Source: DASZBX01 sp035943635
GTDB taxonomy: Bacteria > Actinomycetota > Actinomycetes > Streptomycetales > Catenulisporaceae
NCBI GenBank assembly: GCA_035943635.1
Contig: DASZBX010000105.1
Span: forward strand, 244,083-308,082
Direction: 5' to 3'
DNA: 64,000 bases
A model generated the notes under the pieces. The model made no database searches and was not told where the DNA came from. It worked only from the letters and a program-made list of their open reading frames with translations. Below, in pieces: positions 9,027 to 17,768 of the stretch. The position numbers and the translations under genes were made by a program. Each line of letters opens with the position of its first letter. The stretch's first letter is position 1.

Positions 9027-9875
9027 ATGATGTCGACCCCGGTGGCCGCCGCCTTCGCCACGCTCCAGTCCCCGAGCGCCGCCGGGTTCGCCGCCGTGCC
9101 CGCGGCCGGGGCGCTGGCCGGATTCCTGGGCATGGTCGTCCTCGGCCGCCGGTACCGGATGAGCCTGAGCACGACCGTCCTGTGCGGGATCGCCGGCTGC
9201 GCGGTCGGATTCACCCTGTTGCAACCGATCCCGCAGCTGACCGGACGCGGGTTCCCGTGGCTGCGGCTGCTGCTGGCCGCGGTCGTCGGCACGGTCGCGG
9301 TGATGCTGGTCGGCCACGCGGTGCGCCGCGGCTGGGCCCGCGCGTACCCGGACCTGGCCCACCCGGACGACGTACGGGCCCTGATCGACGCGGGCGAGGG
9401 CAACCGGGTCGAGTTCACGTCCTCGGCCCGCTGGAACGCGCACACCGGGGCCCGGGACGAACGCCTCGAACTGGTCGTGGCCAAGGCCGTGGCCGCGTTC
9501 CTGAACGCCGACGGCGGCACCCTGCTGATCGGCGTGGACGACGAGGGCCGGATCCTGGGCGTGGAGAACGACTACCAGCTGGTCCGGCAGGGCGACCAGG
9601 ACCGGTACGAACTCTGGCTGCACGACCTGCTCGGCGGCTGTCTCGGCAAGCCCGCGCTGAGCCACGTCCGGGTCAGCTTCCCGCACGAACAGGGCCGCGA
9701 CCTGTGCCGGGTGGACGTCTCGCCCGCGACCGGGCCGGTGTTCCTGCACACGCCCAAGGGCGCCCGCACGGCCGGCTTCTACCTGCGGATCGGCAACTCG
9801 ACCCGGCAGCTGCTCGGTGACGAAGCACTCGAATACGCGTCCGGGCACTGGCCCCGGCGACGGCTGCCGCTGTGA
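9027..9875 (+). CDS. Membrane-anchored AlbA_2 (Schlafen-like) domain protein
   Basis: 282 residues. The N-terminal ~100 contain three hydrophobic segments (AGALAGFLGMVVLG, then TVLCGIAGCAVGFTLL, then LLLAAVVGTVAVMLVGHAV). The rest is an AlbA_2/divergent AAA-4 type domain with the typical EGNRVEFTSSA...N start, then VAAFLNADGGTLLIGVDDEG. Such domains occur in regulators and in anti-phage Schlafen-like proteins; the membrane anchor is the unusual part. AAGGAAGGAG lies just before the ATG. It is convergent with the GH87 gene. Role unknown. Confidence 0.82.
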   Translation: MMSTPVAAAFATLQSPSAAGFAAVPAAGALAGFLGMVVLGRRYRMSLSTTVLCGIAGCAVGFTLLQPIPQLTGRGFPWLRLLLAAVVGTVAVMLVGHAVRRGWARAYPDLAHPDDVRALIDAGEGNRVEFTSSARWNAHTGARDERLELVVAKAVAAFLNADGGTLLIGVDDEGRILGVENDYQLVRQGDQDRYELWLHDLLGGCLGKPALSHVRVSFPHEQGRDLCRVDVSPATGPVFLHTPKGARTAGFYLRIGNSTRQLLGDEALEYASGHWPRRRLPL

Positions 9876-9937
9876 TTCCGCTGCGGGGGCGAGGGAAATC
9901 CGGACCGGCCATTCATAAGAACCGGAAGATACACGAA

Positions 9938-9993
9938 ACAGGGCCCTGCACTCTGGCGCGGATTCGCATCCACCCTGAGCTGGAGGGCCCTGT
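9938..9993. terminator. Inverted repeat between convergent genes
   Basis: Ten-base arms ACAGGGCCCT (9938-9947) and AGGGCCCTGT (9984-9993) are perfectly complementary across a 36-base loop. They sit between the AlbA_2 gene stop and the GH87 gene stop. The long loop makes it a weaker terminator candidate. Confidence 0.5.
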
Positions 9994-10056
9994 CGCTCTG
10001 TGCCGGCTGCTCAACCGGCCGTCAGCCGCCGATCAGCTGTCAGCTGTACCTGCGTC

Positions 10057-12114
10057 CTAGTTCCACGCGGACGGCACCGGGGGCACCACGACCGCCGGGC
10101 GGTCGTCGCAGGTGATCGTGTTCGGCAGCTCCCACGAGGCGAGCCAGGGGCCGGTCGTGCCGCCGCCGGTGTTGCCGCCGAGGTCGGTGACCGTGAACTC
10201 CGACCCGGCCGGGGTGAAGTTGAACGAGCCGCAGTTGTTGATCCCGACCGCGCCGACGTTGCGGGCGACCACGTTCTGGAAGGTCGTGTTGCCGGCGGTG
10301 CGGGCGCTGAGCACGTCCGTACCCGTGCCGTCGACTTCGATGTTCTTGAAGTGGACGTTGGTGATCGAGTACTGGTCCTTCACCGAGTAGTCCGAGACCA
10401 GCATCATCGCGTCGTAGGTGTTGTCCAGGAAGTTGTCCCCGACCACTTCGACGTCCGCGTCGATGTTCTGCTCGAGCGCGTAGATCCAGATCGCGCCCAG
10501 GCCGATGTTCCAGTTCAGCTCGTACGTGCCGGCCCGGACCGTGGTGTTGTTCGTGATCCACGCGTGGCCGGTGAAGGCCTGCGAGGTGAACCGGGAGCCG
10601 AGCTGGATGCCGCTGCCCTCGCGGATCGGGTCCGCGATCAGGTTGTTCGAGACCGTGTTGTCCGTGCCGCCGTAGAGGGCGATGCCGTTCGCGAGGACCG
10701 GGGTCTGCACGGTGTTGTGGTCGAACGTGTCGTTCGCGTCCTCGGTGGTCTGCGACCACATCGCCATGCCGTCGTCACCCGTGTTGCGGAGGAAGTTGTT
10801 GGAGGCGGTCGAGTTCGTGACGCCGGTGTGGAAGTTGATCCCGTCGGCGGTCTGGTCCACGATCACGTTGTTGGTGAACTTGTCGTTCGTCATCGGGCCG
10901 TCGAGCCAGATGCCGGCCTTGGTGTGCGAGATGTACAGGCCGTCGAAGGTCGAGTTGTCGAACGAGCCGCCGATGCCGTTGACCTGGTCGGTGTCGACCC
11001 GGTCACGCACGTCGCCCTCGATCGCGAAGCCGGACAGGTGCACGTTGTTGCTGCCGCCGACCGAGGAGTCCTTGCCGTAGAAGCCGACCCCGGTGTGCAG
11101 CGAGCCGTCCGGCGCCGGGGCGCTCAGGGTGACCTCGTGGCCCTCGATGATCGTGTACCAGCTGCCCGCGCCCTCGATCGTCACGTTGTCGACGATGATG
11201 TGCTGGTTCACCTGGTAGGTGCCCGGCGGGATGTAGACCTTCAGGCCGGTCTTCTGGGCGAAGGCGATCGCCGCGTTGATGGCCGGGGCCGAGTCCCTGC
11301 GGCCGGTCGGGTCGGCGCCGAAGAACAACACGTTCGCCGCGATCAGGTCGATCTTCGGCGGGGCGACCAGCTGCGAGTCCACCAGGTCGATGGTGGTGGT
11401 GGCCGCGCCGGCCGGCACGGTCAGCCGGATCTTCTCACCGGCCTGGTAGGTGCGGCCGAGCAGCAGGCGCTGCTCGTCGTAGAAGTGGTTCGGCCGCCAC
11501 GGGGTCGGGAAGGTCGGCTCCGGCGTGGTCTGGTCCGGCACACAGCTGCACTCGGTGGTCCAGTAGTCCGGGAACAGCGGCCCGGCGTTCGGATCGTTGG
11601 AGAAGGGGTATTCGTTGTAGAGCCACGAGTACTGCGATGTCAGGGTCATGACGCGCTGGTCGTGGCCGTCGAACGTGATGTCCAGCGGCGAGGTGATGCC
11701 GCCGCCGTTCGGGGCGTCCGGGATGCTGTAGCGGATGTTGAGCGAGTCGGTCGCCACCGGGACGGTGAACTCCACGTACTGGCCCGGCGTCAGGGTGACC
11801 GCGGACCGGCCGGAGGCCTCCGCGGCCAGGGTGTAGGCGGTGGTGCTCGGGCCGATGACGGTGCCGTCCGTGACCGCGTTCTCGGCCTCCTGCTCGGTGA
11901 AGCCGACGGACGCGCCGCGGCCGGCCACCAGCGAGGGGTCGATCGCGGCGCGGGTCACGGCCGTGGGGGTCGCCGGGGCGGCCCCGGCGTAGGCCGCGCC
12001 GCTGCCGGCCAGGCTCAGACCGGTCGCGACCACGGCCAGCGCCGCACCCGTCGCGACGGCCTTACGCCGGGCTCGCGGGCCGGCCGTTGCGGCGCCAGTG
12101 ATATACGGGGACAT
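10057..12114 (-). CDS. Secreted GH87 alpha-1,3-glucanase (mutanase/mycodextranase type)
   Basis: 685 residues, predicted to hydrolyse alpha-1,3-glucan outside the cell. A basic N-terminus (GPRARRKAV) and hydrophobic core end near AYA/GA at ~43, a signal peptide. Residues ~70-250 look like a beta-sandwich, carbohydrate-binding-like region. From ~260 a right-handed beta-helix follows (FGADPTGRRDSAPAINAA, IPPGTYQVNQ). Asp424 in TADGINFH and Asp447-Asp448 in NTGDDGMAMW are 23 and 24 residues apart, the same spacing as the three catalytic aspartates reported for GH87 enzymes. The start is ATG with GAGAGGCGAG upstream. Polysaccharide lyase or GH28-like activity is the alternative, less likely given this spacing. 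Confidence 0.85.
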   Translation of the reverse strand: MSPYITGAATAGPRARRKAVATGAALAVVATGLSLAGSGAAYAGAAPATPTAVTRAAIDPSLVAGRGASVGFTEQEAENAVTDGTVIGPSTTAYTLAAEASGRSAVTLTPGQYVEFTVPVATDSLNIRYSIPDAPNGGGITSPLDITFDGHDQRVMTLTSQYSWLYNEYPFSNDPNAGPLFPDYWTTECSCVPDQTTPEPTFPTPWRPNHFYDEQRLLLGRTYQAGEKIRLTVPAGAATTTIDLVDSQLVAPPKIDLIAANVLFFGADPTGRRDSAPAINAAIAFAQKTGLKVYIPPGTYQVNQHIIVDNVTIEGAGSWYTIIEGHEVTLSAPAPDGSLHTGVGFYGKDSSVGGSNNVHLSGFAIEGDVRDRVDTDQVNGIGGSFDNSTFDGLYISHTKAGIWLDGPMTNDKFTNNVIVDQTADGINFHTGVTNSTASNNFLRNTGDDGMAMWSQTTEDANDTFDHNTVQTPVLANGIALYGGTDNTVSNNLIADPIREGSGIQLGSRFTSQAFTGHAWITNNTTVRAGTYELNWNIGLGAIWIYALEQNIDADVEVVGDNFLDNTYDAMMLVSDYSVKDQYSITNVHFKNIEVDGTGTDVLSARTAGNTTFQNVVARNVGAVGINNCGSFNFTPAGSEFTVTDLGGNTGGGTTGPWLASWELPNTITCDDRPAVVVPPVPSAWN

Positions 12115-12521
12115 CGAAAGTTCTCGCCTCTCTCGGTGAGATGCCTGTGTAACGCAGCTCGGGGCTGAGCGAACGCCGCGAGGTGAGCTGACATTAAGGC
12201 CCGTGTAACATATTCCACAAGGCTTGTGCTGAAAATTTCTTAAAGATCAGTCCTTCGATGCTCTCTTGAATGATTTTCTTGCAGGGATAGTGCAAGCAGT
12301 TGCGGACGCGGTGTCGGTGCCGGGCCGGTGCGGCCCGGCTGGTCCAGGGCTCGCGCGGGCCTCGCGCGGCTCGTGCGCGGCTCTTGCGCAGGCGTCGTGC
12401 GGGCCGCTGCGGACGGCCCGGGCGCGCGCGGGCCGTGTCTCGTACGCTGGCGTGAGCCGCCGCGGCCGGACCGCCGGTCCCGGCCCGCGGCTTACCCGAA
12501 TCCGCAGGAGGACTGAGCACC
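12115..12521. other. Divergent promoter region of the GH87 and GNAT genes
   Basis: 407 bases. The GH87-proximal half (12190-12300) is strikingly AT-rich for this genome and probably holds promoters. The GNAT-proximal half is GC-rich with repeated GCGCGG-type words. An inverted repeat (12278-12296) is listed separately. No gene seen. Confidence 0.5.
12278..12296. promoter_or_regulatory. Inverted repeat, possible operator of the glucanase gene
   Basis: CTTGCA-N7-TGCAAG in the AT-rich promoter half. It resembles LacI-family half sites by eye, and such regulators often control secreted polysaccharidases. Six-base arms could also be chance. Confidence 0.4.
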
Positions 12522-12995
12522 ATGGAGATCGTCGTCGACGACCTGTCCGGCCCGCGGATCGCCGCGTTCCTCGCCGGCCACGTCGAGCAGCTGCGCGCGA
12601 TCAGCCCGCCCGGCAGCAGCCACGCGCTGGACCTGGACGGGCTGCGCAAGCCCGGGGTCACCTTCTACACCGCGCTGGACGGCCCGGACCTGCTCGGCTG
12701 CGGCGCGCTCAAGGCCCTGGACGCCGAACACGGCGAGATCAAGTCGATGCGCACCGCCCCGGAACACCTCGGCCGCGGCGTTGCCTCCGCGCTGCTCGGG
12801 CACATCATCATCGAGGCCGGCCGGGCCGGACTGACCCGGCTGAGCCTGGAGACCGGCTCCTTCGAGTTCTTCGCCCCGGCCCGCGCGCTCTACACGAAAT
12901 TCGGGTTCGAATCTTGCGGGCCGTTCGGGGCCTACCGAGAGGACCCGCACAGCGTTTTCATGACGAGAATCCTGCGCCCGGGGGCCGTCGGATAG
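12522..12995 (+). CDS. GNAT family N-acetyltransferase
   Basis: 157 residues with the GNAT core: beta-4 (EIKSMRTAPEHLGRGVASALLGHII) carries the acetyl-CoA loop (Q/R)-x-x-G-x-G/A as HLGRGVASALL. It is followed by LSLETGSFEFFAPARALYTKFGF, the usual C-terminal signature. AGGAGG lies ten bases before the ATG. Close in shape to small YsnE/YjaB-like acetyltransferases. The substrate is not inferable. It stands alone between two divergently or convergently placed genes. Confidence 0.9.
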   Translation: MEIVVDDLSGPRIAAFLAGHVEQLRAISPPGSSHALDLDGLRKPGVTFYTALDGPDLLGCGALKALDAEHGEIKSMRTAPEHLGRGVASALLGHIIIEAGRAGLTRLSLETGSFEFFAPARALYTKFGFESCGPFGAYREDPHSVFMTRILRPGAVG

Positions 12996-13135
12996 GCGGC
13001 CAAGGGGCCATGTCATCTGTCAGAAACCATTTATCTGAAGCATCGAGCAGCGTCATCCGCAAAGTACGCGACCACATGCGCACGGCCCCGCCCCGATCCG
13101 CCGCGCCACGAGCCGGCCGCAGCAAGCCGTGCTGA

Positions 13136-13174
13136 TGACGGTGACCCCGCCCCCACGCCACGGGGCCACCGTCA
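13136..13174. terminator. Hairpin terminator between convergent genes
   Basis: Arms 13136-13149 and 13161-13174 pair over 13 of 14 positions (one A-C mismatch). It lies between the GNAT gene stop and the EF-G paralogue stop and can serve both. Confidence 0.7.
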
Positions 13175-13236
13175 TGCGCACGCTCGCGCTCCCAGCCGTA
13201 CTGGCGCGACATCACTACTGACGCCGCGACAGCGCC

Positions 13237-15312
13237 TTATGCTGCGGCCGACATCGCCACGCCGCTCGGCGCCAGCGCGTAACCGGCCGGGCGGGTGGTG
13301 AACGTACCCCGCCCCTGCGTCCGGCTGCGCAACGCGGTCGCGTAGCCGAACAGCCCGGCCAGCGGCACGGTCGCCGTGACCACGACCGTGCCCGCCCGCG
13401 CCGCCGAGCCCGACACCCGGCCGCGCCGCGCCGCCAGATCGCCGAGCACGCCGCCGACCATGTCGTCGGGCACGGTAGCCGTGACCTCGACCACCGGCTC
13501 CAGCACCGCCATCGCGCACGCGCCCAGCGCCTTGCGCAGCGCGAACCGGCCGGCCGCGCGGAACGCCAGCTCGGACGAGTCCTTCGGGTGCGTCGCGCCG
13601 TCGGTCAGGGTCACCCGCAGACCGACCACCGGATGGCCGCCGAGCGGGCCGTCGCCCAGCGCCTCCCGGCATCCGGCCTCGACCGCCCGCACGTACTCCG
13701 GCGGCACCCGCCCGCCGACAACGGCCGACCGGAACTCGACCTCGGTCACCCCGGCGCCCAGCGGCTGCACGTCGATCACCACGTGCGCGAACTGCCCGGC
13801 GCCGCCGTCCTGCTTGACGTGCCGGTAGACGATCCCGGACACGCCGCGCAGGACCGTCTCCCGGTAGGCCACCTGCGGCCGCCCGACGCCGATCTCCAGT
13901 CCCTGCGCGCGGCGCACCTTCTCCACCGCGACCTCCAGATGCAGCTCGCCCAGGCCGGACAGCACCGTCTGGCCGGTCTCCGGATCGGTCCGCACGGTCA
14001 GCGACGGGTCCTCCTCGACCAATCGCACCAGCGCCGCCGCCAGCCGGTCCGCGTCGGTGCCCCGGCGCGCCTCGAGCGCCACCGACACCACCGGCTCGGC
14101 CGCGGTCGGCGGCTCGAGCACCAGCGGCGCCCCGGGCGCGCAGAGGGTGGCCCCGGCCCGCGCGGCCTTGGGCCCGACCACGGCGACGATGTCCCCGGCC
14201 ACGGCCCGGTCCACCTCGGTCTGCCGGTCCGCCTGGACCCGCAGGATCCGGGCGATCCGTTCGCTGCGCCGCGTGCCCACGTCTGTCACCACCTCTCCCT
14301 TGTCGATCGTGCCCGAGTAGATCCGCAGGTAGGTCAGCCGCCCGGTGGCGGTCGAGACCACCTTGAACACCAGCCCGGCGAACGGCGCGGCCGGGTCGGC
14401 GGCCCGCTCCTGCACCGCGCCGTCCACCTCGCCCCGGACCGGCGGGACGTCCAGCGGCGATGGCAGGTAGGCCACGACCGCCTCCAGCAACGGCTCGATC
14501 CCGCGGTTGCGGTACGCCGAACCGCACAGCACCACCAAGCCCTCACCGGTTCGGGTCAGGTCGCGCAGTGCGGCGGCCAGCGTCCGCGCGGAGAGAGCCG
14601 ACTGCGCACAGAACTCCTCCAACGCGAGCGGATGCAGTTCGGCCACCGCCTCCTCCAACAGCCGGCGCCGCCGCCGCGCCTCGTCGAGCAGTGCGTCCGG
14701 GACCGGGCCCCGCTCGACCGCGCCGCCGCCGTCCGCCCAGGTCAGCGCCCGCATTGCGAGCAGGTCGACGACGCCGACGAACCCGTCCTCGGCCCCGATC
14801 GGCAGTTGCACCACCAGCGGCGCCGGATGCAGCCGGTCCCGGATCGAGGCGACCGCCGCGTCGAGATCGGCGCCGGCCCGGTCCAGCTTGTTCACGAAGG
14901 CGATCCGCGGCACGCCGTGCCGGTCGGCCTGCCGCCACACCGACTCGCTCTGCGGCTCCACGCCCGCGACCGCGTCGAACACCGCGACCGCGCCGTCGAG
15001 CACCCGCAGCGAGCGCTCGACTTCGTCGGAGAAGTCCACGTGCCCGGGCGTGTCGATCAGGGTGAGCCGGTGCCCGGCCCAGGTACAGCTGACCGCGGCG
15101 GCGAAGATGGTGATCCCGCGGTCGCGTTCCTGCGAGTCGAAGTCGGTGACGGTCGTGCCGTCGTGCACCTCGCCGCGCTTGTGGGTCGTGCCGGTCAGAT
15201 ACAGGATCCGCTCGGTGACAGTGGTCTTACCCGCGTCGACATGGGCGAGGATGCCCAGATTGCGAACGGCGGCAAGGGATTCGGTGACATGACGATTCGG
15301 TTCGGTACGCAC
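13237..15312 (-). CDS. fusA: Elongation factor G paralogue
   Basis: ~691-residue translational GTPase with all G motifs: AHVDAGKTT (G1), RGITIF (G2), DTPGHVDF (G3), NKLDRAG (G4). Domains II-V follow in EF-G order and length. It is not in an rpsL-rpsG-fusA-tuf operon, so it is a second, isolated copy; actinomycetes often carry such extra EF-Gs, some linked to stress or antibiotic tolerance. I chose GTG 15310-15312 with GAAAGG upstream; the first in-frame ATG is at 15375 but lacks a ribosome-binding site. A 33-codon ORF lies about 100 bases upstream on the same strand. Confidence 0.9.
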   Translation of the reverse strand: MRTEPNRHVTESLAAVRNLGILAHVDAGKTTVTERILYLTGTTHKRGEVHDGTTVTDFDSQERDRGITIFAAAVSCTWAGHRLTLIDTPGHVDFSDEVERSLRVLDGAVAVFDAVAGVEPQSESVWRQADRHGVPRIAFVNKLDRAGADLDAAVASIRDRLHPAPLVVQLPIGAEDGFVGVVDLLAMRALTWADGGGAVERGPVPDALLDEARRRRRLLEEAVAELHPLALEEFCAQSALSARTLAAALRDLTRTGEGLVVLCGSAYRNRGIEPLLEAVVAYLPSPLDVPPVRGEVDGAVQERAADPAAPFAGLVFKVVSTATGRLTYLRIYSGTIDKGEVVTDVGTRRSERIARILRVQADRQTEVDRAVAGDIVAVVGPKAARAGATLCAPGAPLVLEPPTAAEPVVSVALEARRGTDADRLAAALVRLVEEDPSLTVRTDPETGQTVLSGLGELHLEVAVEKVRRAQGLEIGVGRPQVAYRETVLRGVSGIVYRHVKQDGGAGQFAHVVIDVQPLGAGVTEVEFRSAVVGGRVPPEYVRAVEAGCREALGDGPLGGHPVVGLRVTLTDGATHPKDSSELAFRAAGRFALRKALGACAMAVLEPVVEVTATVPDDMVGGVLGDLAARRGRVSGSAARAGTVVVTATVPLAGLFGYATALRSRTQGRGTFTTRPAGYALAPSGVAMSAAA

Positions 15313-15413
15313 GGCCTGAGGCCTTTCAGAAAAACTCTGAGAAAAGGGCGGCGCGATAGCCGGACGAGACAGCATGAATCAGAACAGGAAGAAAGGATCA
15401 GCCGCTCGTCGCG

Positions 15414-15515
15414 TCAGACCCGGCACCGGCCGCGCAGCCTGCGCCGGGCGGCCCGAGACACCAGGATCACCTTGTACCGTGACTGGGGAACGACGACAGC
15501 GGTGCGATAACGCAC
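15414..15515 (-). CDS. Possible 33-residue basic leader ORF upstream of the EF-G paralogue
   Basis: GTG start at 15513-15515 preceded by GGAGGGAG at good spacing, TGA at 15414. The peptide is very basic, ending RAARRRLRGRCRV, with a short hydrophobic middle (KVILVS). It lies alone between recQ and the EF-G paralogue on the same strand. It could be a ribosome-associated small protein or a leader ORF that senses translation; no family recognised. Confidence 0.4.
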   Translation of the reverse strand: MRYRTAVVVPQSRYKVILVSRAARRRLRGRCRV

Positions 15516-15642
15516 GGCCCGCTCCCTCCACTCGTCACGACGCGCGCCGAGACGGCGCGCAGCATCACAACGAGTGTAGGGAGCGCGGCTCCCGCGGCGC
15601 ACCGGGTTTTCCGCCTGCGGCCCACGCGGTGGTCGGCCTGGC

Positions 15643-17481
15643 TCACTCCTGCGCGAGCGTGTCCAGGATCTGCTGCCCGTACTTCTCCAGCTTGTTCTCG
15701 CCGATGCCGCTGATCGAGCCGATCTCGCCGAGCGTGCCCGGGAGCGTCGTGGCGATCTGCCGCAGAACCGAGTCGTGGAAGACCACGTACGCGGGCACCC
15801 CCTGCTCCTTCGCCGTCGCACCCCGCCACGCGCGCAGCTTCTCGAACACGGACACGGCCTCCGCGGGCAGATCGGCCTGGGCCTTGGCGGCCTGCTGCCG
15901 CGCCTTCGCGGCCTTGGCCGGCTTCTCCGGCTCCCGCCGCAGCATGACCTTGTGCTCGCCGCGCAGCACCCCGGCGCTGGCCTCGGTCAGCGCCAGCGTG
16001 CTGTAATCGCCCTCGACCAGCAGCAGGCCCTGGGCCAGCAGCTGGCGCACCACGCCGCGCCACTCGCCATCGGCCAGCTCCGTGCCGACGCCGAACACGC
16101 TCAATTCGTCGTGGTTGAACTGGGTCACCTTGGCGGTCTTCTTACCGACCAGGATGTCGATCACCTGCCCCGCGCCGAACCGCTGGCGCCGCTCGGACTT
16201 GAGCCGGTAGATCGTGGACAGCAGCTTCTGCGCGGGCACGGTCCCGTCCCACGACTCCGGCGGAGTCAGGCAGGTGTCGCAGTTGCCGCAGGGCTTGCCG
16301 TTCTGCCCGAAGTAGGCCAGCAGCCGGACCCGGCGGCACTCGATCGTCTCGCACAGCGCCAGCATCGCGTCCAGGTGCGCGGTCAGCACGCGGCGGTACG
16401 CGTCGTCCCCCTCCGACCCGGAGATCATCTTGCGCTGCTGCACGACGTCCTGCAGGCCGTACGCCAGCCACGCGGTCGCCGGCAGCCCGTCCCGGCCCGC
16501 CCGGCCGGTCTCCTGGTAGTACCCCTCCACCGACTTCGGCAGGTCCAGGTGCGCGACGAACCGCACGTCCGGCTTGTCGATCCCCATGCCGAACGCGATC
16601 GTGGCGACCATCACCAGGCCGTCCTCACGCAGGAACCGCGACTGGTTGGCGGCCCGGATCTGGGAGCCGAGCCCGGCGTGGTACGGCAGCGCGGCGATCC
16701 CGTTGTCCACCAGGAACTGCGCGGTCTTCTCCGTCGACGCCCGGGACAGGCAGTACACGATGCCGGCGTCGCCCGCGTGCTCGGTGCGCAGCAGTTCCAG
16801 CAGCTGCCGCATCGGCTCGGCCTTCGGCACGATCCGGTACTGGATGTTCGGCCGGTCGAAGCTGGACACGAAGTGCCGCGCGTCGGCCAGGTTCAGCCGC
16901 TCCGCGATCTCCTTGTGCGTGGTCCTGGTCGCAGTCGCAGTCAAGGCGATCCGCGGCACGTCCGGCCAGCGCTCGTGCAGCATCGACAGGGCGAGATAGT
17001 CCGGCCGGAAGTCGTGCCCCCACTGCGCGACGCAGTGCGCCTCGTCGATCGCGAACAGCGAGATCTTGCCCCGGTCCAGCAGCTGCAGGGTCGCGTTCAG
17101 CCGCAGCCGCTCCGGCGCGAGGTAGAGCAGGTCCAACTCGCCGGCGAGGAACATCGTCTCGACGAAACTGCGCTCGTCCGGATCCTGGGTCGAGTTCAGG
17201 AACCCGGCCCGCACCCCGGCTGCGGTCAATGCGTCCACCTGGTCCTGCATCAGCGCGATCAGCGGCGAGATCACCACCCCGACGCCCTCCCGCACCAACG
17301 CGGGGATCTGGTAGCACAGCGACTTGCCGCTACCGGTGGACATCAAGACGAGCGCATCGCCCCCGCCGATCACATGATCGACGATCGCCTGCTGCTCCCC
17401 CCGGAACGAGTCGTAGCCGAACACCCGACGCAACACCTCGGCCGCGCCGCTCACCTCGTAATCCGTCTCGGGCGAAGTCAT
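15643..17481 (-). CDS. recQ: ATP-dependent DNA helicase RecQ
   Basis: 612 residues, 3'-5' DNA helicase. Walker A is MSTGSGKSLCYQ (~48), Walker B the DEAH box in AIDEAHCVAQWGHDFRPDY (~145), and motif III is TATAT. Motif VI (QETGRAGRDG) is present. The RQC zinc cysteines are CRRVRLLAYFGQ...CGNCDTC (~375-405). A C-terminal HRDC domain (~535-612) ends in the helix-hairpin-like SGIGENKLEKYGQQIL. ATG start. Full length for bacterial RecQ. Confidence 0.95.
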   Translation of the reverse strand: MTSPETDYEVSGAAEVLRRVFGYDSFRGEQQAIVDHVIGGGDALVLMSTGSGKSLCYQIPALVREGVGVVISPLIALMQDQVDALTAAGVRAGFLNSTQDPDERSFVETMFLAGELDLLYLAPERLRLNATLQLLDRGKISLFAIDEAHCVAQWGHDFRPDYLALSMLHERWPDVPRIALTATATRTTHKEIAERLNLADARHFVSSFDRPNIQYRIVPKAEPMRQLLELLRTEHAGDAGIVYCLSRASTEKTAQFLVDNGIAALPYHAGLGSQIRAANQSRFLREDGLVMVATIAFGMGIDKPDVRFVAHLDLPKSVEGYYQETGRAGRDGLPATAWLAYGLQDVVQQRKMISGSEGDDAYRRVLTAHLDAMLALCETIECRRVRLLAYFGQNGKPCGNCDTCLTPPESWDGTVPAQKLLSTIYRLKSERRQRFGAGQVIDILVGKKTAKVTQFNHDELSVFGVGTELADGEWRGVVRQLLAQGLLLVEGDYSTLALTEASAGVLRGEHKVMLRREPEKPAKAAKARQQAAKAQADLPAEAVSVFEKLRAWRGATAKEQGVPAYVVFHDSVLRQIATTLPGTLGEIGSISGIGENKLEKYGQQILDTLAQE

Positions 17482-17768
17482 GCGGCCAAGTCTACGGCGG
17501 CCGACGGCGGTCGCACGCCTCTTTGGCGGGGTCGGTGGCCGGTTGCCGATCTGTGACCACGATCATGGCTGATGTCATGGGTAAGCGTCACTGGTAAGCG
17601 TCACCGGCCGTCGGCCTGCCCAGTGCCGTCGAAATCCCAACCGCTGTCGTTCTGCCCAAGAGCCTGCTGTTCCGTCAACCGATTCATACCGTCATCCTCC
17701 GGCGCCCCGGCCCCCGGCGGATCCGCTCGCGTACCCGGTTTCATCTGAGTACCTCTACGCTGCCTAGA

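Noticed and set aside
10000..12168. 722-residue plus-strand open frame opposite the glucanase
   Set aside because: Shadow of the GH87 gene created by high third-position GC; no start site or family signal.
13237..15312. Ribosome-protection (TetM-like) protein
   Set aside because: The N-terminus and domains II-V read as EF-G and its length is that of EF-G; resistance function is unsupported.
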